This document shows positions 1-11,703 of a DNA stretch of 64,000 nt, piece by piece; position 1 is the stretch's first letter; the number at the start of each line of letters is the position of its first letter. A program made the position numbers and the translations under genes. The notes under the pieces are model-generated. The model searched no databases and was not told where the DNA came from. It was given only the letters and a program-made list of their open reading frames with translations. This DNA comes from Helianthus annuus (lineage: Eukaryota; Streptophyta; Magnoliopsida; Asterales; Asteraceae). Location of the stretch: contig NC_035436.2 of the NCBI RefSeq assembly GCF_002127325.2, positions 28,857,163 to 28,921,162 of the forward strand. The letters run 5' to 3'.

Positions 1-137
1 GCGGAGCTTTTAGTTCGTTTGAGGTTGTTCTCAAAATAGCTAGCTCGAGCCGAGCTCAAGCTCAAATAAGTAGGCTCGAACCGAGCCGAGCTCGAGCCCA
101 GTCGAGCTCGGCTCGGCCCGGCTTGTTTACACCCCTA
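1..137. mobile_element. terminal part of a hAT-like non-autonomous element
   Basis: GAGCTCGAGC-rich degenerate sequence that ends in GTTTACACCCCTA. Read inward this gives TAGGGGTGTAAAC, nearly the same as the terminus of the complete 8-bp-TSD element at 60588-61258 (TAGGGCTGTAAAC). The other end lies outside the window, so the TSD cannot be checked. Confidence 0.5.
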
Positions 138-695
138 TGTTTAACCCATTCAGTCAAACGAGTCAACCCACTAACCCGTTTGTGACCCTTTTAACCATTT
201 CTTTTACAACCCAATTAACACATTACCTATCAACCCGTTTGACACATTTAGATATGGGTTAAACAGGTCATGTTTGGATACACATGTTGAACCCATTTAG
301 TCAAAAAGGTCACCAACGAACCTGTTTAACCCATTCTTTTACAATCCACCAACCCAATTATCCATTTACAACTTGATTATCACCCCAAGCCACGAACCGA
401 TTTGACACGTTTTGAGAAATACGTGAAATGGGTCGTGTTCGTGATACACAATTTTAACTGTGTTCGGGCTAAGGTGGATCTTTTTACATCATTAAAAGAA
501 CGGGTCATGTTCGGGTTGAACAATTCAACCCTTCAACCCACCAACCTGACACTATCAACACCCCTAAAATTAATAACTTCTCGCCACATTCAAAACTACA
601 ATTAATATTATTAAACACACACAAATAAAAAAAAAAAAAAACCCATCAATTTCAAATTTAACATAAAACTTATGGGGAAATTGAAAATTTTGAAA
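138..695. other. no gene seen; degenerate ACCCATTT/ACCCGTTTGAC repeat
   Basis: The stretch is made of imperfect AACCCATT, AACCCGTTTGAC and GGGTCATGTT units, a common plant intergenic repeat style. It ends in an A-run near 627-641. The upper part is presumably intron of the PSB33-like gene. No reading frame here looks like a protein. Confidence 0.45.
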
Positions 696-701
696 TCAAA
701 C

Positions 702-1079
702 CTGTGTGAGTTTAGCATTGATCAAGCCTTCACTATACGCACCCTCAGCCGGCGATCGATTCTCAATCGCAAACACCTCATCTTTATACCACAACAACAG
801 AATGGTCTCACCATCCTGAATAATCACTCTCCGTTCACCTTTCGGCAGCGCCGACAGCGGCACCACCGGCACCCAGTTGCGCCGGTCTTCACTCACACCG
901 GACGACGACACCTCTGTTGCTTTGCACACAATCTCATTTCTCCGGATTGCAAGAGTTATAGGCTTTGGATGGTAGTTGTGGTAGTGGGTTGGTGGTGTTG
1001 GGAGGTTCCGGCGGTGGTGGGGGATGTAGGGGGCAGAGAGGAGGCCTGAGGTGAGCTTGGTGCCGGCCGTGGTGGCCAT
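702..1079 (-). CDS. PSB33: PSB33-like chloroplast Rieske-type protein, exon 1 (partial)
   Basis: A 126-residue first exon begins at the ATG complementary to 1077-1079. Residues 1 to about 52 are rich in Ser, Thr, Pro, His and Arg and poor in acidic residues, as in a chloroplast transit peptide. After VCKA comes the conserved block WVPVVPLSALPKGERR, then LLLWYKDEVFAIENRSPAEG, ending GLINAKLTQ. I recognise this as the start of the plant Rieske-domain protein PSB33 (At1g71500 type), a thylakoid-associated protein linked to photosystem II and LHCII stability. The exon ends CAG and a GT donor (complement of 700-701) follows; reading through gives one Val and a stop. The exons with the Rieske region should lie left of position 1, and none is visible in 1-700. 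It is either a real gene cut by the window edge or a truncated copy; I favour a real gene because the exon is intact. Confidence 0.75.
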
Positions 1080-1602
1080 GGTTGACGATGGTTATGGGTG
1101 GTGGGTGGTGACGGAGGAATGGAGATCGAATGAGTGATTGTGTATTGGCATGTTATCCAAAAGAGAAAGATTATGGTGGTGCATGGTGGTTATACACGTA
1201 GAGAGTTCATGACCACATATAATGGATAATGTTATAGTAGTGGTATTTCTCTTTTGGATAAATTGCAACCTTAATAAATTAAATATAAATTAGTTTTATG
1301 GAACGTAAGTGTTGCCGGACGCTAAATTAAATATTTCTCACTTTCATAACATGTACGCATGTGTTTGGTTTACTCATACATACTATTTATAACACGATAT
1401 CAATGAAAATTACATTGAGTCATTGTTTTGATATAAAAAGAAACTAAAATGATGTAGAGGCTAATTAACACTATATTATAACAATGGCAAGATCGTAATT
1501 TTGAATTGGGGCCAAAATTGTCATTTGTCAGGATCAATGAGCGAGTGCCAGATTGCCTAGCACCAATAAAAATTACATTGAGTCAACCAATTAAAACAAA
1601 AT
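1080..1602. other. no gene seen; presumed promoter side of the PSB33-like gene
   Basis: AT-rich sequence upstream of the minus-strand gene. A 17-bp direct repeat (aaaattacattgagtca) occurs at about 1405 and again at about 1569. This could flank a small insertion or be chance duplication. No coding signal is seen. Confidence 0.35.
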
Positions 1603-2043
1603 TGTATCATAGTTTTGTTAAAAAAACTGTTGATTAGTTTCAGATCAATCGGACAGGGTATCGTACACTTCTTACGGGGCAGAGTTTCGAGGTTTAGGGG
1701 TTTGGGTATTCGAACGGCAGAACGAGAGAGAAAGAGTGTCGATTTCTTAATCGAACAGGTGCAACTGAACTTCTCCCACGCCTGCCCTTATATAGCCCCC
1801 ACATGACGCGGGAACTACCTATTAGGTTAGGCCAGCCTTGTCACCTGTGTAGCCTTGCCACTTGTCGCGTGGCCGTGCCACATGTCTTGGTACCCTTCCT
1901 CACATCACGAGAGAATTAGGGGTATCCCCACGACGCTCCTGAGCATCCTGTTTCCGTTTTCTTCGTTTAACGTGCTGGCTTTCGTCGTGCAGGTCTGGGG
2001 TTTCGATTATGGTTCTTCCTAGGGTCTTTTGGGAGTTATTACA
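1603..2043 (-). repeat. 3' LTR of a degenerate Tekay-type Ty3/gypsy element
   Basis: On the minus strand the LTR starts TGTAATAACTCCC at 2043, directly after a purine tract, and ends near 1603 (TG on the plus strand). It is about 440 bp and GC-richer than its surroundings. It contains a TATATAGCCCCC stretch (about 1790) that could be read either way. No matching 5' LTR is present because the element is 5' truncated. The outer boundary is the less certain one. Confidence 0.7.
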
Positions 2044-2057
2044 TCCTTCCCACCTTG
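2044..2057 (-). other. polypurine tract of the Tekay remnant
   Basis: The minus strand reads AAGGTGGGAAGGA immediately before the LTR start TGTAATAA. It is a plus-strand priming tract in the expected place, and it fixes both LTR boundary and orientation. Confidence 0.7.
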
Positions 2058-2082
2058 TTTAAAATCTCGTCCTCAAGATTTA

Positions 2083-4065
2083 CTAATGTAAGTATGGGTA
2101 TTTTTGTTTCATTTCTGATTCTAATTCCCATGTGTATTCTGATCCTCTTTTCAAATCCCATTTAACTTTGACCAGAATTAGTCTTTTATGTTTAAGCTTT
2201 CTGCTTTTTCGGTCCTCAATTTGTAGGGGTTTCTTGACGAATTTCAGTTTCTCGTTTTCCTCTTTATCTTGAAGAGGTACTACAAGAGATTCATCAGCTA
2301 GACACTTCCTTAAGTTGCATACATGAATCACATCAAGTATACCAGCCATTTCTTCTGGTAACTGTAGCTGATAAGCTACTGATCTAATTCGCTTGATAAT
2401 CTCAAGTGGTCCAACATATCTAGGGCTTAGCTTTACTCTTTTTCCAAATCGAATTACTCCTTTCCAAGGAGATACTTTTAATAGTACTTTGTCTCCAACT
2501 TGAAATTCCAATGACTTACGTCGATTATCTGCCTAATTCGTTTGACGATCTCGTGCTATCTTCAATCTTTCTTTGACTTGAATTATCTTTTCGGTTGTTT
2601 CTTGTACAATCTCAAGACCTGATAATTGTTTTTCTCCTATTTCTGCCCAACATATTGGAGTTCGGCACTTTCGTCCATAAAGTGCTTCAAATTGAGCACC
2701 ATTAATGCTTGTATGATAACTATTGTTATAGGAGAATTCCATTAATGGTAAGTGGTCATCCCAACTTCCTCCAAAATCTATTACACATGCCCTTAACATG
2801 TCTTCCAATGTTTGGATTGTCCTCTCACTTTGTCCATCAGTGTGAGGATGATAAGTTGTACTTAACTTAAGCTATGTTACCATAGCTCTTTGGAAACTTT
2901 CCCAAAAATGAGATAGTAGAATGACTATCTCGGTCTGATACAATGGATAATGGAACTCCATGTAAGGAAACTACTTCATCTACATATATTTTAGCTATAC
3001 GCTCCATACTGAAGGTTTCCTTTATTGGAAAGAAATGTGCAAACTTAGTTAAGTGATCCACAATCACCTAGATTGTGTCGTTACCTTTCCTTTTTTTGGG
3101 TAATTTAGTAACAAAATCCATTGTTATTAATTCTCATTTCCAAACTGGAATCTCTAGTTGCTAAAGTAAACCTAAGGGTTTCTGATATTCAGCTTTAACT
3201 TGTGAACAAGTTAAACATTTAGAGACGGTAACTAGCTATATCCTTTTTCATTCCTATCCACCAAAAGTTATTCTTTAAGTCTTGATACATCTTGTCACTT
3301 CCAGGATGCATCGTATATTTGGATTTATGTGTTTCCTCGAGAATCCTTTCTCGTAGGTTTCCTTGGATATGTACCCAAATTCTCTTTTTATGGAATCTCC
3401 AAATTCTATCTGTACCTTTTTCTAATCTTTTATCATTCCTTTCAATCCTTCAGCATCATCCTTGATTGCTTTTTCCTAAGTACTCTTCAGTTGTTCCATT
3501 AAATCTAATTGTAGATTTAATCTAAAAGCACATACTCGTTTTGGTTTCTCATGATAATTACGACTTAAAGCATCGGCTACCACATTTGCTTTACCTTCGT
3601 AATATTGAATATCACAATCGTAGTCACTTAGAATCCATCCATCGTCTTTGCCTCATGTTCAACTCTTTTTGCCAAAAAAGATATCATAAGCGTTTATGAT
3701 TTGTAAAGATGGTAAACTTACTACCATAGAAATAATGTCTCCAAATTTTAAGGGCAAAAATTATAGCTCCGAGTTCTAAATCATGAGTTGTATAGTTTTC
3801 TTCATGCTTCTTTAGTTGCCTAGACGCGTAAGCAATCACCTTCTCATGTTGCATCAAAACACATCCTAATCCTAATTTAGAAGCATACCAAAAGACTACA
3901 AAATTCTCAGTTACTTCTTGTAATGCAAGTATTGGAGTATTAGTTAACCCTTGCTTCAAGGTTATAAAAGCTTCTTCATGCTTGGGTCCCCATCAAACTT
4001 GACCGATTTACATGTTAACTTGGTTAACGGAACGACTGTTTGGGAAAAATCTTGGATATTATTTT
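2083..4065 (-). pseudogene. Tekay-type chromovirus pol remnant (RT end, RNase H, integrase, chromodomain region)
   Basis: Fragments in several frames are collinear with a Ty3/gypsy polyprotein read right to left. From about 4065 comes the end of reverse transcriptase (DFSQTVVPLTKLT). RNase H follows at 3959-3684 ([47 protein letters not shown]). The integrase zinc-binding region is near 3360-3235 (HPGSDKMYQDLK, FWWIGMKKDIA). The integrase core is at 3067-2533 ([54 protein letters not shown]). The integrase C-terminus at 2511-2083 includes VGDKVLLKVSPWKGV and a chromodomain-like end (VKVKWDLKRGSEYTWE). Stops and frameshifts separate the pieces. Everything upstream (gag, protease, most of RT, 5' LTR) is missing, so the element is a dead truncated copy. 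Confidence 0.85.
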
Positions 4066-4194
4066 TTAATAATCAAATGGGCATTGGACTTAGTAAACCT
4101 AATGTCAATACGCTAATTTCTAAACCATAAAATTTGTTTTGTAAATGGGCATATCTTGGAGTTGGTATGCGTATATTATTTTAAAAAAAATTAA

Positions 4195-4221
4195 CACACA
4201 CATACACACACACACACACAC

Positions 4222-4271
<50 letters not shown>
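4195..4271. repeat. compound (CA)n(TA)n microsatellite
   Basis: About 25 bp of CA dinucleotides run into about 50 bp of uninterrupted TA. It sits just beyond the truncated end of the chromovirus. Confidence 0.95.
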
Positions 4272-4276
<5 letters not shown>

Positions 4277-5375
4277 TAAAAGAAAATGTGTGCCACCCGT
4301 AATCACAGGCCCTGTACAGTGGTCCTCCCCTCACATCCTCATCACCGTCACTGAATACGACTACTGTTTATACAAAGTTGTCACTATCTAGGCGTCACTT
4401 GCTTGTTATCTATATAATATTTCAACGGGGAAGGTTCATTTGAGAAGAAATTTAATGTGAGAAGAAAAAGAAGAAATGACATAATGGTAAAACATTAAAT
4501 AGTTTATAACTCCTCCCATTAATTATGTTATCTCTCATTAATAAAGCAAAAAACATTTTATCCTACACATTTCAAAATTTATCCTACATATATCTTACAC
4601 TTACCGAAATTCACCTTACGCATATCTAAATTTTCATACACATTTAAGAATTTATCCTACACATACCAAAACTATCCTACGCATGTCAAAAATTGTCCTT
4701 CACCATATTTATCTTGAAAGAGTATATTTAAAAGTGAGTTACAAGTTTTTAATTAGTTAGTTAATTAATTACAATTTAAAATATATCTATATGCCCTTAT
4801 TAATAACATTAAATACACATATTAAATGTAGTAAAATATAACATTTCTATTAGTTTAAAACTTATTCTTTTTATTCTTACAATTTTTTTTTTTCATTTGA
4901 ACCCTTCACATATTTTTTTTTTGAACCCTCCACATATTTTAATACATAACATTTGAGTTACATTAAAAATGTTCTAATGTTGGAAATTCTTAAAGATGCT
5001 AAAAATATTGATAACACTATTATGACAAATATTCTCATACAACGAATGTAGCCACTGATATGTTCTGTCCCTCCCTTTATCCATTGTATAGCAAGTGATA
5101 GCTTTTCATTCTAGAAGCTTTAATAGTTATAATTTATAAAGATCAAATTACATTACAGCACCATTATCCATTGTCGACCATCATGTTCAAATCAAGACAA
5201 TCGGTTACTCTCGGATATCATATCTACGAGAAAAGAAACAAAATCACATGGGGATCATTTTATTAAATAATTATTAAACACTGAAATAAGTTTATTTGAC
5301 ATACATGTCTTAATAGATGGTTAAGATTTACGCTTGTTATACAACTTGTCTTTCACAAAACCTATTGGTAAAGTT

Positions 5376-5413
<38 letters not shown>

Positions 5414-5770
5414 GTGGATTTATAAAGGTTATTGCTAATTGTTTGAAGCGCACACATATATACACACTATAATATTAATTCTTTTATATGTGTTTTTAAT
5501 TTCTGGGAATTTTATTAAAATTTAATATCGACAAATTATCAAGGAAACATCTATCAATGATGTTATGCACAATTTGTTCCATTACTGCAACATCTGTCGA
5601 TGCTTTGTCGCTAGCATTACCGTTGGTAATATGTCGGCAGCAAGCATCTGAGACAACGTTACAATAGTTGTCGGTCTTTAGTTGGTAAATCTAGTCGTCC
5701 GTGATCCCTCGATATTGTTCCTTGGTAATATGTCGCAAATGAGATTACCCACAACTCATTTATATAAAGA
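4272..5770. other. no gene seen; probable decayed DNA-transposon sequence
   Basis: From about 4430 the text (ggttcatttgagaag, then repeated tatcctacacat units to about 4700) resembles the interior of non-autonomous DNA elements common in dicots. A 31-T run lies at 5378-5408. From 5520 to 5750, ttggtaatatgtcg recurs. I could define no termini or TSD, and no reading frame of interest. Confidence 0.3.
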
Positions 5771-6062
5771 AGAGTAAGTTATTTTTTGAGTCCCTATGTT
5801 TTACTGGTTTTAACCACTTAAATCTAAAATAAAAAAATGTTTAACACCCTGAGTCCTTAACATCTCATTTCATAACATTTTGAGTCCAATTTTTAACACT
5901 TGTACTTTTGATTTTGTACTCAAGTGATTAAAACCACTAAAACACGGGAACTCAAAACGTTATAAAATGAGCGCTTAGAGACTCGAAGCGTTAAACTTTT
6001 TGATTTTGTACTCAAGTGGTTAAAACCACTAAAACAAAGGAACTCAAAAAGTAATTTACTCT
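5771..6062. mobile_element. foldback MITE with AGAGTAA termini
   Basis: The left end reads agagtaagtt...gagtccctatgttttactggttttaaccactt. The right end is its imperfect reverse complement (aagtggttaaaaccactaaa...gaactcaaaaagtaatttactct). The arms are about 55-60 bp and the total about 292 bp. The terminal motif is shared with the hairpin MITE at 18425-18755. No clear TSD was found. Confidence 0.6.
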
Positions 6063-6596
6063 AAAAAGAAACTAACTTTTTAGGATTATCTCTTGTAAGA
6101 ATCATATTAGTCATAATTAGTTTATTGTTTGGTTTCCACATGTTCAAACTCCATCAAACATTGAAAGAAAAACATAAGGAAACAATTTTAGTTGTAACTA
6201 CCACACCCCATGTTCTAAAGTTTGAATACATGAACACGTGAAAGTACAGTGCGAAATTATGTAGCGATCTCCTGAACAACCTAAACTATCACCAATTATT
6301 TGATACAAGTTTCATAATCCAACATATATTTTTTTTAGTTTCTGGTTTTTTAGATAAATAACAAGTGTTGCTAGAAGGCTTTTGAAAGCATTTTGGTTTC
6401 TAGCGAATTCGCTACCAACGAGAGGGTACTATAAAAAAATAATCTGACACAGGGCAAGCGTAACGCACTCTTTGAATACGCTGACATGGCAAAACTCAAA
6501 GAACACGTCTGCTCATTTGATTAGCGGAGTTTCTGAAAACCAAAATAATTAAGCTCTAAAACCTTATAGACGCGCTTATAATTTTTCTAACCCACC
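6063..6596. other. no gene seen
   Basis: AT-rich sequence downstream of the minus-strand gene at 6597-7214. It would contain that gene's 3' UTR. No other feature is recognised. Confidence 0.4.
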
Positions 6597-7214
6597 TTAG
6601 GTTGTTGCCGATGATGGAACCGAAAATCCGCCATTGTTATCGTTACTATTTTGACTCACACTCAACCGAATCGGCTGAATCTGTAGTGTTTCCAATTCAA
6701 TTCCGCGTCTCTTCCATAGATTCACGTTCACTTCTTGATCTCTCGAGCCACATTTCACCACAGGTAAAGGAGGATCCAGCTCTTTAGCCACCACAACTCG
6801 CACAATATCATGATCATCCCTACTACTAGTCATATAACATTTATTCGATCTAACCGGTGTTCTTCTTCCATTACAACTCTTGCTTCTGTTCGTACCATAT
6901 TTACTTTTTGATGTTTTGATTGAAGCAGTTTCAACGGCGGGAGAAGTTATGCTTTTACCGGAGAACAGTTTGTAATTGTTGGAGTGGACGGATGATTTCG
7001 TGCTTCGGGTGCTACCCGAAGCCGATAAGTTGCAAGGGAGGAAGCGGTTGTTGTTGGTGACTGTGGATTTCTTTTTCACTTGGCCGATGCAGCTGAGTTT
7101 TGGCGAGGAAGGATCGGCCGAAGAGGGGCCGGGGAGTTTGGCGGGTTGGGCGGTGTCGTTTACGGAGAATCGGCATAACAATGGCATGAAGGTTTTATGT
7201 GGTTTGTTAGCCAT
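6597..7214 (-). CDS. uncharacterised plant-specific basic protein
   Basis: A 205-residue uninterrupted frame. I chose the start MANKPHKTFMPLLCRF at 7214 over the in-frame ATG 36 codons upstream, because the added segment looks like translated 5' UTR and similar plant proteins begin this way. The protein is Ser-, Thr-, Lys- and Arg-rich with no membrane segment. It contains SPKLSCIGQVKKKS at about residues 37-50, a short motif seen near the N-terminus of several uncharacterised plant proteins. A second ordered-looking stretch (VRVVVAKELDPPLPVVK, then LWKRRGIELETLQIQPI) lies near the C-terminus. The function is unknown. Length, coherent composition and the conserved motif argue for a real single-exon gene. 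Confidence 0.62.
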   Translation of the reverse strand: MANKPHKTFMPLLCRFSVNDTAQPAKLPGPSSADPSSPKLSCIGQVKKKSTVTNNNRFLPCNLSASGSTRSTKSSVHSNNYKLFSGKSITSPAVETASIKTSKSKYGTNRSKSCNGRRTPVRSNKCYMTSSRDDHDIVRVVVAKELDPPLPVVKCGSRDQEVNVNLWKRRGIELETLQIQPIRLSVSQNSNDNNGGFSVPSSATT

Positions 7215-8038
7215 TGTTGTTGCAAAGAGATGGAGAAGGAGGAGAGGTAAGTGTATAGTTTGTGTTTGTCTATAAGTAGTTGGTTGCATGCTACTTTGTA
7301 TAGTTTGTAAAGGTTCGGTCAAAGACTTTTAAATTATCATGTTGTGTTATAAATGTTTATTATTAAAAAAATAAATCTGCATATATTAGAACCAATAATT
7401 AAGATGCAAAAAAAGGCATATATTAGTGTGTATATGTATACCATATTATACTATACATAAGTGAGACACATTTTAAGATAAAAAAATAAAATTTTTTTCT
7501 ATTAATTTATAAATACAACCAAAAAATAAGGGTAAATTAGTCTTTAAAATAATAATTGTATTTTATCTCTCATCTTAATACACATAAATCCCTAAGGTTT
7601 AACGTAAGTATGAGTACTTAGTTACATTTTTCCTCTCCGCGACAAACTTATAATTATTTTACGTATTCTTGTTATATCTTATAAACTATAATGTTTAAAA
7701 AAATCCAAAAGTACCGTAATGACATACTCATTTTTGTCGACGTTTCGATAGTTATCTTTGTCAATATTAACGTATGGATTAAAAGATACAAGTTGATTAT
7801 GCCTTAGTGTACGAGTGATTAAAGCCCGACGTACTTAGTCATATCTTATAATGTTTAATAGCTACTGAATGTCAAGTGATTAAATATCGTCAATTTAATC
7901 ATATCATCTAGATTACACTTTAATCATTTATCTTTAACAAAATGATAGATAAATAGCTATTAGTTACACTTTTTCCCTTTATAAAAAACTAACCCCCTCC
8001 CCTCGATTTTTAAACAATCGTAACTTTTGGGTACGTTA

Positions 8039-8072
<34 letters not shown>
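7215..8072. other. no gene seen; AT-rich upstream region with (TA)n at 8046-8072
   Basis: Presumed promoter side of the gene at 6597-7214, followed by featureless AT-rich sequence. It ends in a TA microsatellite that abuts the TIR element at 8073. Confidence 0.4.
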
Positions 8073-8076
<4 letters not shown>

Positions 8077-9331
8077 TAAGAGTTGGGTGGAAAGTCTATT
8101 TTTCCTAGAAAGTCTAGGAAGGAATAAGAATTGGACATGTGTCATTGAGGGATTTTAAGTAGAAGGGCTATCATGTAATTTCACATTTTAATTTTATTTT
8201 TGGAATGTATCTTCATTAACTAAAATTCCATGATTTTCGGAATTTTTATTGTTTTCGAATTCAAATCTGGAAGTCAATGTATTTATCTGAAACTATCAGC
8301 ATATTCTTGGTGATGTGTTTTACCAGTCATAGAGGTTGTAGTCAATGTGCTTTAACACTCTGAAGTCAATATATAATCAGGTTGTGTTTTAACAGTTCTT
8401 TTGCATTTTAACACTCTGAATGTGTTTTATGTTATTGTCTATGTCACATTACATCACATTGTGTTTTAACAACAACCAGACATTGTGTTTTAACAGCAAG
8501 CAGGCATTGTGTTTTAACAGCAAGCAGACATTGTGTTTTAACAGCAAGCAGATTCTTGACGTTGTGTTTTAACAACAAGCAGATTTCTTGACGCTGTGTT
8601 TTAACAGCAAGCAGATTCTTGACGCTGTGTTTTAACAGCAAGCAGATTGCTGGAGGATTCTGGACATTGTGTTTTAACAGCAAGCAGATTTATTGACGTT
8701 GTGTTTTAACAGCAAGCAGATTGCTGGAGGATTCTTGACATTGTGTTTTAACAGCAAGCGGATTTCTTGACGCTGTATTTTAACAGCAAGCAGATTCTTG
8801 ACGTCGTGTTTTACCATCCATGCTAGTAATCCTTCCATTTATCAAGAACGACTCAGAAACAACGGTACAAGCCTTTCTACAATCATCAATTAAAACAGAA
8901 AAAACGCAGCCAAGTTACAAGCAGATTAAGACCGAAAACGTATATGCACTTCAAGAACTTTAATCACAACACAAGATATGAATACCTAGTGAAGAAAAGG
9001 GGTATGAACAAGCCTTGGAACCAAAATCTGAATGCTCGCGGGGTCCTAGTGAAGATCGGTTTAGAGAGGGAGAGAGAGAAAGAGAGAGAGAGAAATAGGG
9101 GAAATTGCATGAATTTAGGGATTGGTTATTGATATGGTAGTTTATTGACTTATTTAAAACACTTCCAATTACCAAAATACCCTCACTATATTAAAAGTCT
9201 CTAATTATATAACTCAAATATTACAAGATTGCCATTGATTTAATCTCAACCCTTAAACACACTAATCGGATGGACCAGATCGCTTTCTAGACTTTCTAGG
9301 AAAAACACATTTTCCGTGCGAACCCTACTCT
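8073..9331. mobile_element. non-autonomous TIR element with internal minisatellite
   Basis: The left end (agagtaagagttgggtgg...ttcctagaaagtctagg) matches the reverse complement of the right end (agagtagggttcgcacgg...ttcctagaaagtctaga) over about 49 bp. Both ends lie in TA repeats, so the TSD is ambiguous. The element is 1259 bp with no transposase and a 23-40 bp minisatellite inside. Superfamily assignment is open; MULE-like is my guess. Confidence 0.65.
8456..8815. repeat. minisatellite, core TTGTGTTTTAACAGCAAGCAG
   Basis: About 11-12 imperfect copies of a core near GTGTTTTAACAGCAAGCAG, separated by short variable linkers (attcttgac, atttcttgacgc, attgctggaggattctggac). The period is 23-40 bp. 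Weaker relatives (gtgttttaccag, gcattttaacactctg) lie upstream at 8315-8440. The minus-strand open frame here is only translated repeat. Confidence 0.9.
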
Positions 9332-9864
9332 GTATATATATATATATATATACTAGGTTATACCTCGCGCGCGTTGCGGCGCGCTATGTAGCGTTGGTTC
9401 AAGATCGCATTCTTGGCTTTCTTCATCTAAAGTGGATCGAGTGAAACCAAAATAAAAAATTTGCAGCCTGTTCCGGTGAAGATTCACAGTTCACCTCTTC
9501 ATCACCGAATTCTTCTTTTGCGACCAAATACTTTTGCCAAACATACCCTATATCCTGTACATATCAAACACACAAAACCATTTCAAGTTTGTGCCAATTT
9601 GACTTTTGAGGTCAAATGTATAAATTTTGACCAATTGGTTCTTTTGACTTTATTATTTAAGGTTACCTTCCTTTGACACTTGCTGAATTCCAGCTTGCAC
9701 TTGGAATATTTTGCCATCTATCATGAAGACCAAAGTCACTAAGAATCAAATTTTGAAAAATCAAAAGGTATAAATGGATAAAATTGTAACATTAGGGTGG
9801 CTCAACTAAAGGTAATATTATATTAACTTCTTTTTTTTTTTAATTTTAGACTGTAATGTAATTC

Positions 9865-11183
9865 CTCATCGTATAGAATAAGAGTAGGTGGTTTTGGTAA
9901 GAAGAAAAAGCTCTTTTCAAGCGGATAAAGAACGCCATCTTCGGCTTTTAACGATGACTTCACAGCGTAACCGTCTTGACAGCTACGGAATTTTCCGGGA
10001 GTTGTGAGTTTTGTGCCTGATAAGCCTCTCAATACCATTGTAAACACTTCATAAATCAATCCCTGTTCATTTTAAATATTAAAACCATCTAAGAATAAAC
10101 AAAAGTTGGTGTGAAAGCTCATATAAGATGGCAAGATGGGCGAGACAAACGGATCGGTATAAGTCAAAAGGGGTTCGGAAAGAAGTCGAAACGGGTTTGG
10201 GTCGTTGCTCAAACCAGGTCAACTTGGACCGGCCCGCAAACAACTTGTTATCCATTTCTTGTTCAGCTGTATATATAATGTGCTAAACATGTTTACAAAT
10301 AGACTTTAACTTTAGGAGATTTTCATGCAGAATTCACTGCGGATGACTTTCAATCTGTATGACCCGTTTGAGCCAATCTATTTAGTTAAATGGGTTAAAT
10401 CCTTTCGCATGGCCCGTTAGGGATAAAAAAATATCCTAAACCGACCCTTTTTATAGGTAAACGGGTCAAAAGTATCACTTCTAATCCTAGTTGTTAATAG
10501 CGTTCATAGCGAGCGCTACAGCGAATAGAATAGCGTAGCGAAGCGCTCATAACACCTCCATAGCGAGTAAATAGCGGAATTTCAGGGCTTTTTTTGTTCT
10601 AATATAAATAGCGATAAAATATACGTATACAATAGCTGGATTTTAGGTTTTTTGTTAAATATACGTATAGAAACACCGTGTTTGGATATAATATACATAT
10701 AAAATATTTCTGAAATCTTCTTCTAGTGTATCGCTAAACATAAAATAGCGCCCACTATTTCATCTCTATCGCTACGTAGCATATAGGTTGCTTGTCGCTA
10801 TCATCCGCTATTCGCTATAACAATTATGCTTCTTATGTCCTATATATATGAAAGAAAGGGAGACTGGCAATTCATTTTAATCACAGCAAGAATTTATAAC
10901 TTACATAAATAAATTACCTTATAAGTTGGTTCTAGCTTGTCCTTGTATTTGGTAGCGAAAAGATCTTCATTCATTGTCAACGTGCTTTCCACCACATAAT
11001 CTGTTTCAAACTATGGCACACCAAAACAGATAATAAATACAATTTTTTTTTCTCACAATAAAGCAAACCCAATCATCAGGAGCAATTGCAACATACCTAC
11101 AACACTATATGTGGATACATAGTTTGACACTTACGGATAGGTGGATCGAGGGTAACAACAACAAATGTATGTGGTTGATTTGG
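9865..11183 (-). pseudogene. SSRP1: SSRP1 (FACT subunit) exon fragments
   Basis: Three collinear exon pieces match the middle (PH-like) domain of plant SSRP1, the HMG-box subunit of the FACT histone chaperone. They are 11183-11097 (PHTFVVVTLDPPIRK, YPHIVL), 11010-10918 (FETDYVVESTLTMNEDLFATKYKDK) and 10072-9865 ([49 protein letters not shown]). Splice signals are kept: donors gtatgt and gtaatt, and acceptor gaacag. The first piece ends TTGTAG where the family has Gln, so CAG to TAG gives a stop. The HMG box and the N-terminus are absent. It lies in a Helitron, so a captured fragment is the simplest reading. Confidence 0.8.
10487..10828. repeat. AGCG-rich inverted repeat inside the SSRP1 intron
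   Basis: The left side (gttgttaatagcgttcatagcgagcgc) and the right side (gctatcatccgctattcgctataacaattat) form an imperfect inverted repeat of the TAGCG type, about 340 bp. It is probably a MITE inserted in the captured intron. No TSD was resolved. Confidence 0.45.
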
Positions 11184-11648
11184 CTGCATTACAACACCGA
11201 AAAACGTAAATAGAATATTCAGTAAACGTTTATCACTCACCATACCAGATACCCTTTCCAAAACCTCTTTGTCTACTATATATTAGTCAAAAAATCATAT
11301 GGTCGAATGATTTATTTATTTCACAAATGCAAACCCCCTCTTACACCCTTGACTAAAACGACTTGAAATCAAAGTCGACAATTAACAGACGAAACCAACA
11401 ATAGCAAACCTTAATAACCTAATTACATAAAAAGGTTGATTCAAACAACAATCAACCAAAAAAAAAGATCGAAACTTACCTCAATCGTTGGGAAAACTCT
11501 GACTAAACCCTAGCCGCCGAACTGGGGCACCGAACTTTTAAAAAAATAAAAACACTGCAAATGAATCTAAAAGTCACGTATTAACCACAAAATCAAAATC
11601 AAAATCAAAGCTTATTATCAGATGTAAACATGAAAAAATCAAACAAAC

Positions 11649-11703
11649 CTTTCGGTAACGAAGCATCCTCTTTGGTCTTACCAACAATATCCATAGGCCC
11701 CAT
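11649..11703 (-). pseudogene. DR1: DR1 (NC2-beta) exon 1 fragment
   Basis: ATG at 11703 opens a short exon encoding MGPMDIVGKTKEDASLPK. This is nearly the N-terminus of plant DR1, the histone-fold beta subunit of the TBP repressor NC2. The exon ends AAAG before a gtttgt donor, at the phase expected there. No later DR1 exon (histone fold) was found, so it is an isolated captured exon upstream of the SSRP1 pieces in the same Helitron. Confidence 0.7.

Noticed and set aside
2083..4065. Possible endogenous pararetrovirus
   Set aside because: Domain order with integrase after RNase H, a chromodomain-like end, a purine tract and an LTR identify a Ty3/gypsy element. No movement protein or coat motif was seen anywhere in the window.
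8444..8683. Minus-strand open frame of 79 codons with LLLKHNV/LAVKTQC repeats
   Set aside because: It is a translation of the minisatellite; repeat units whose length is a multiple of three keep the frame open.
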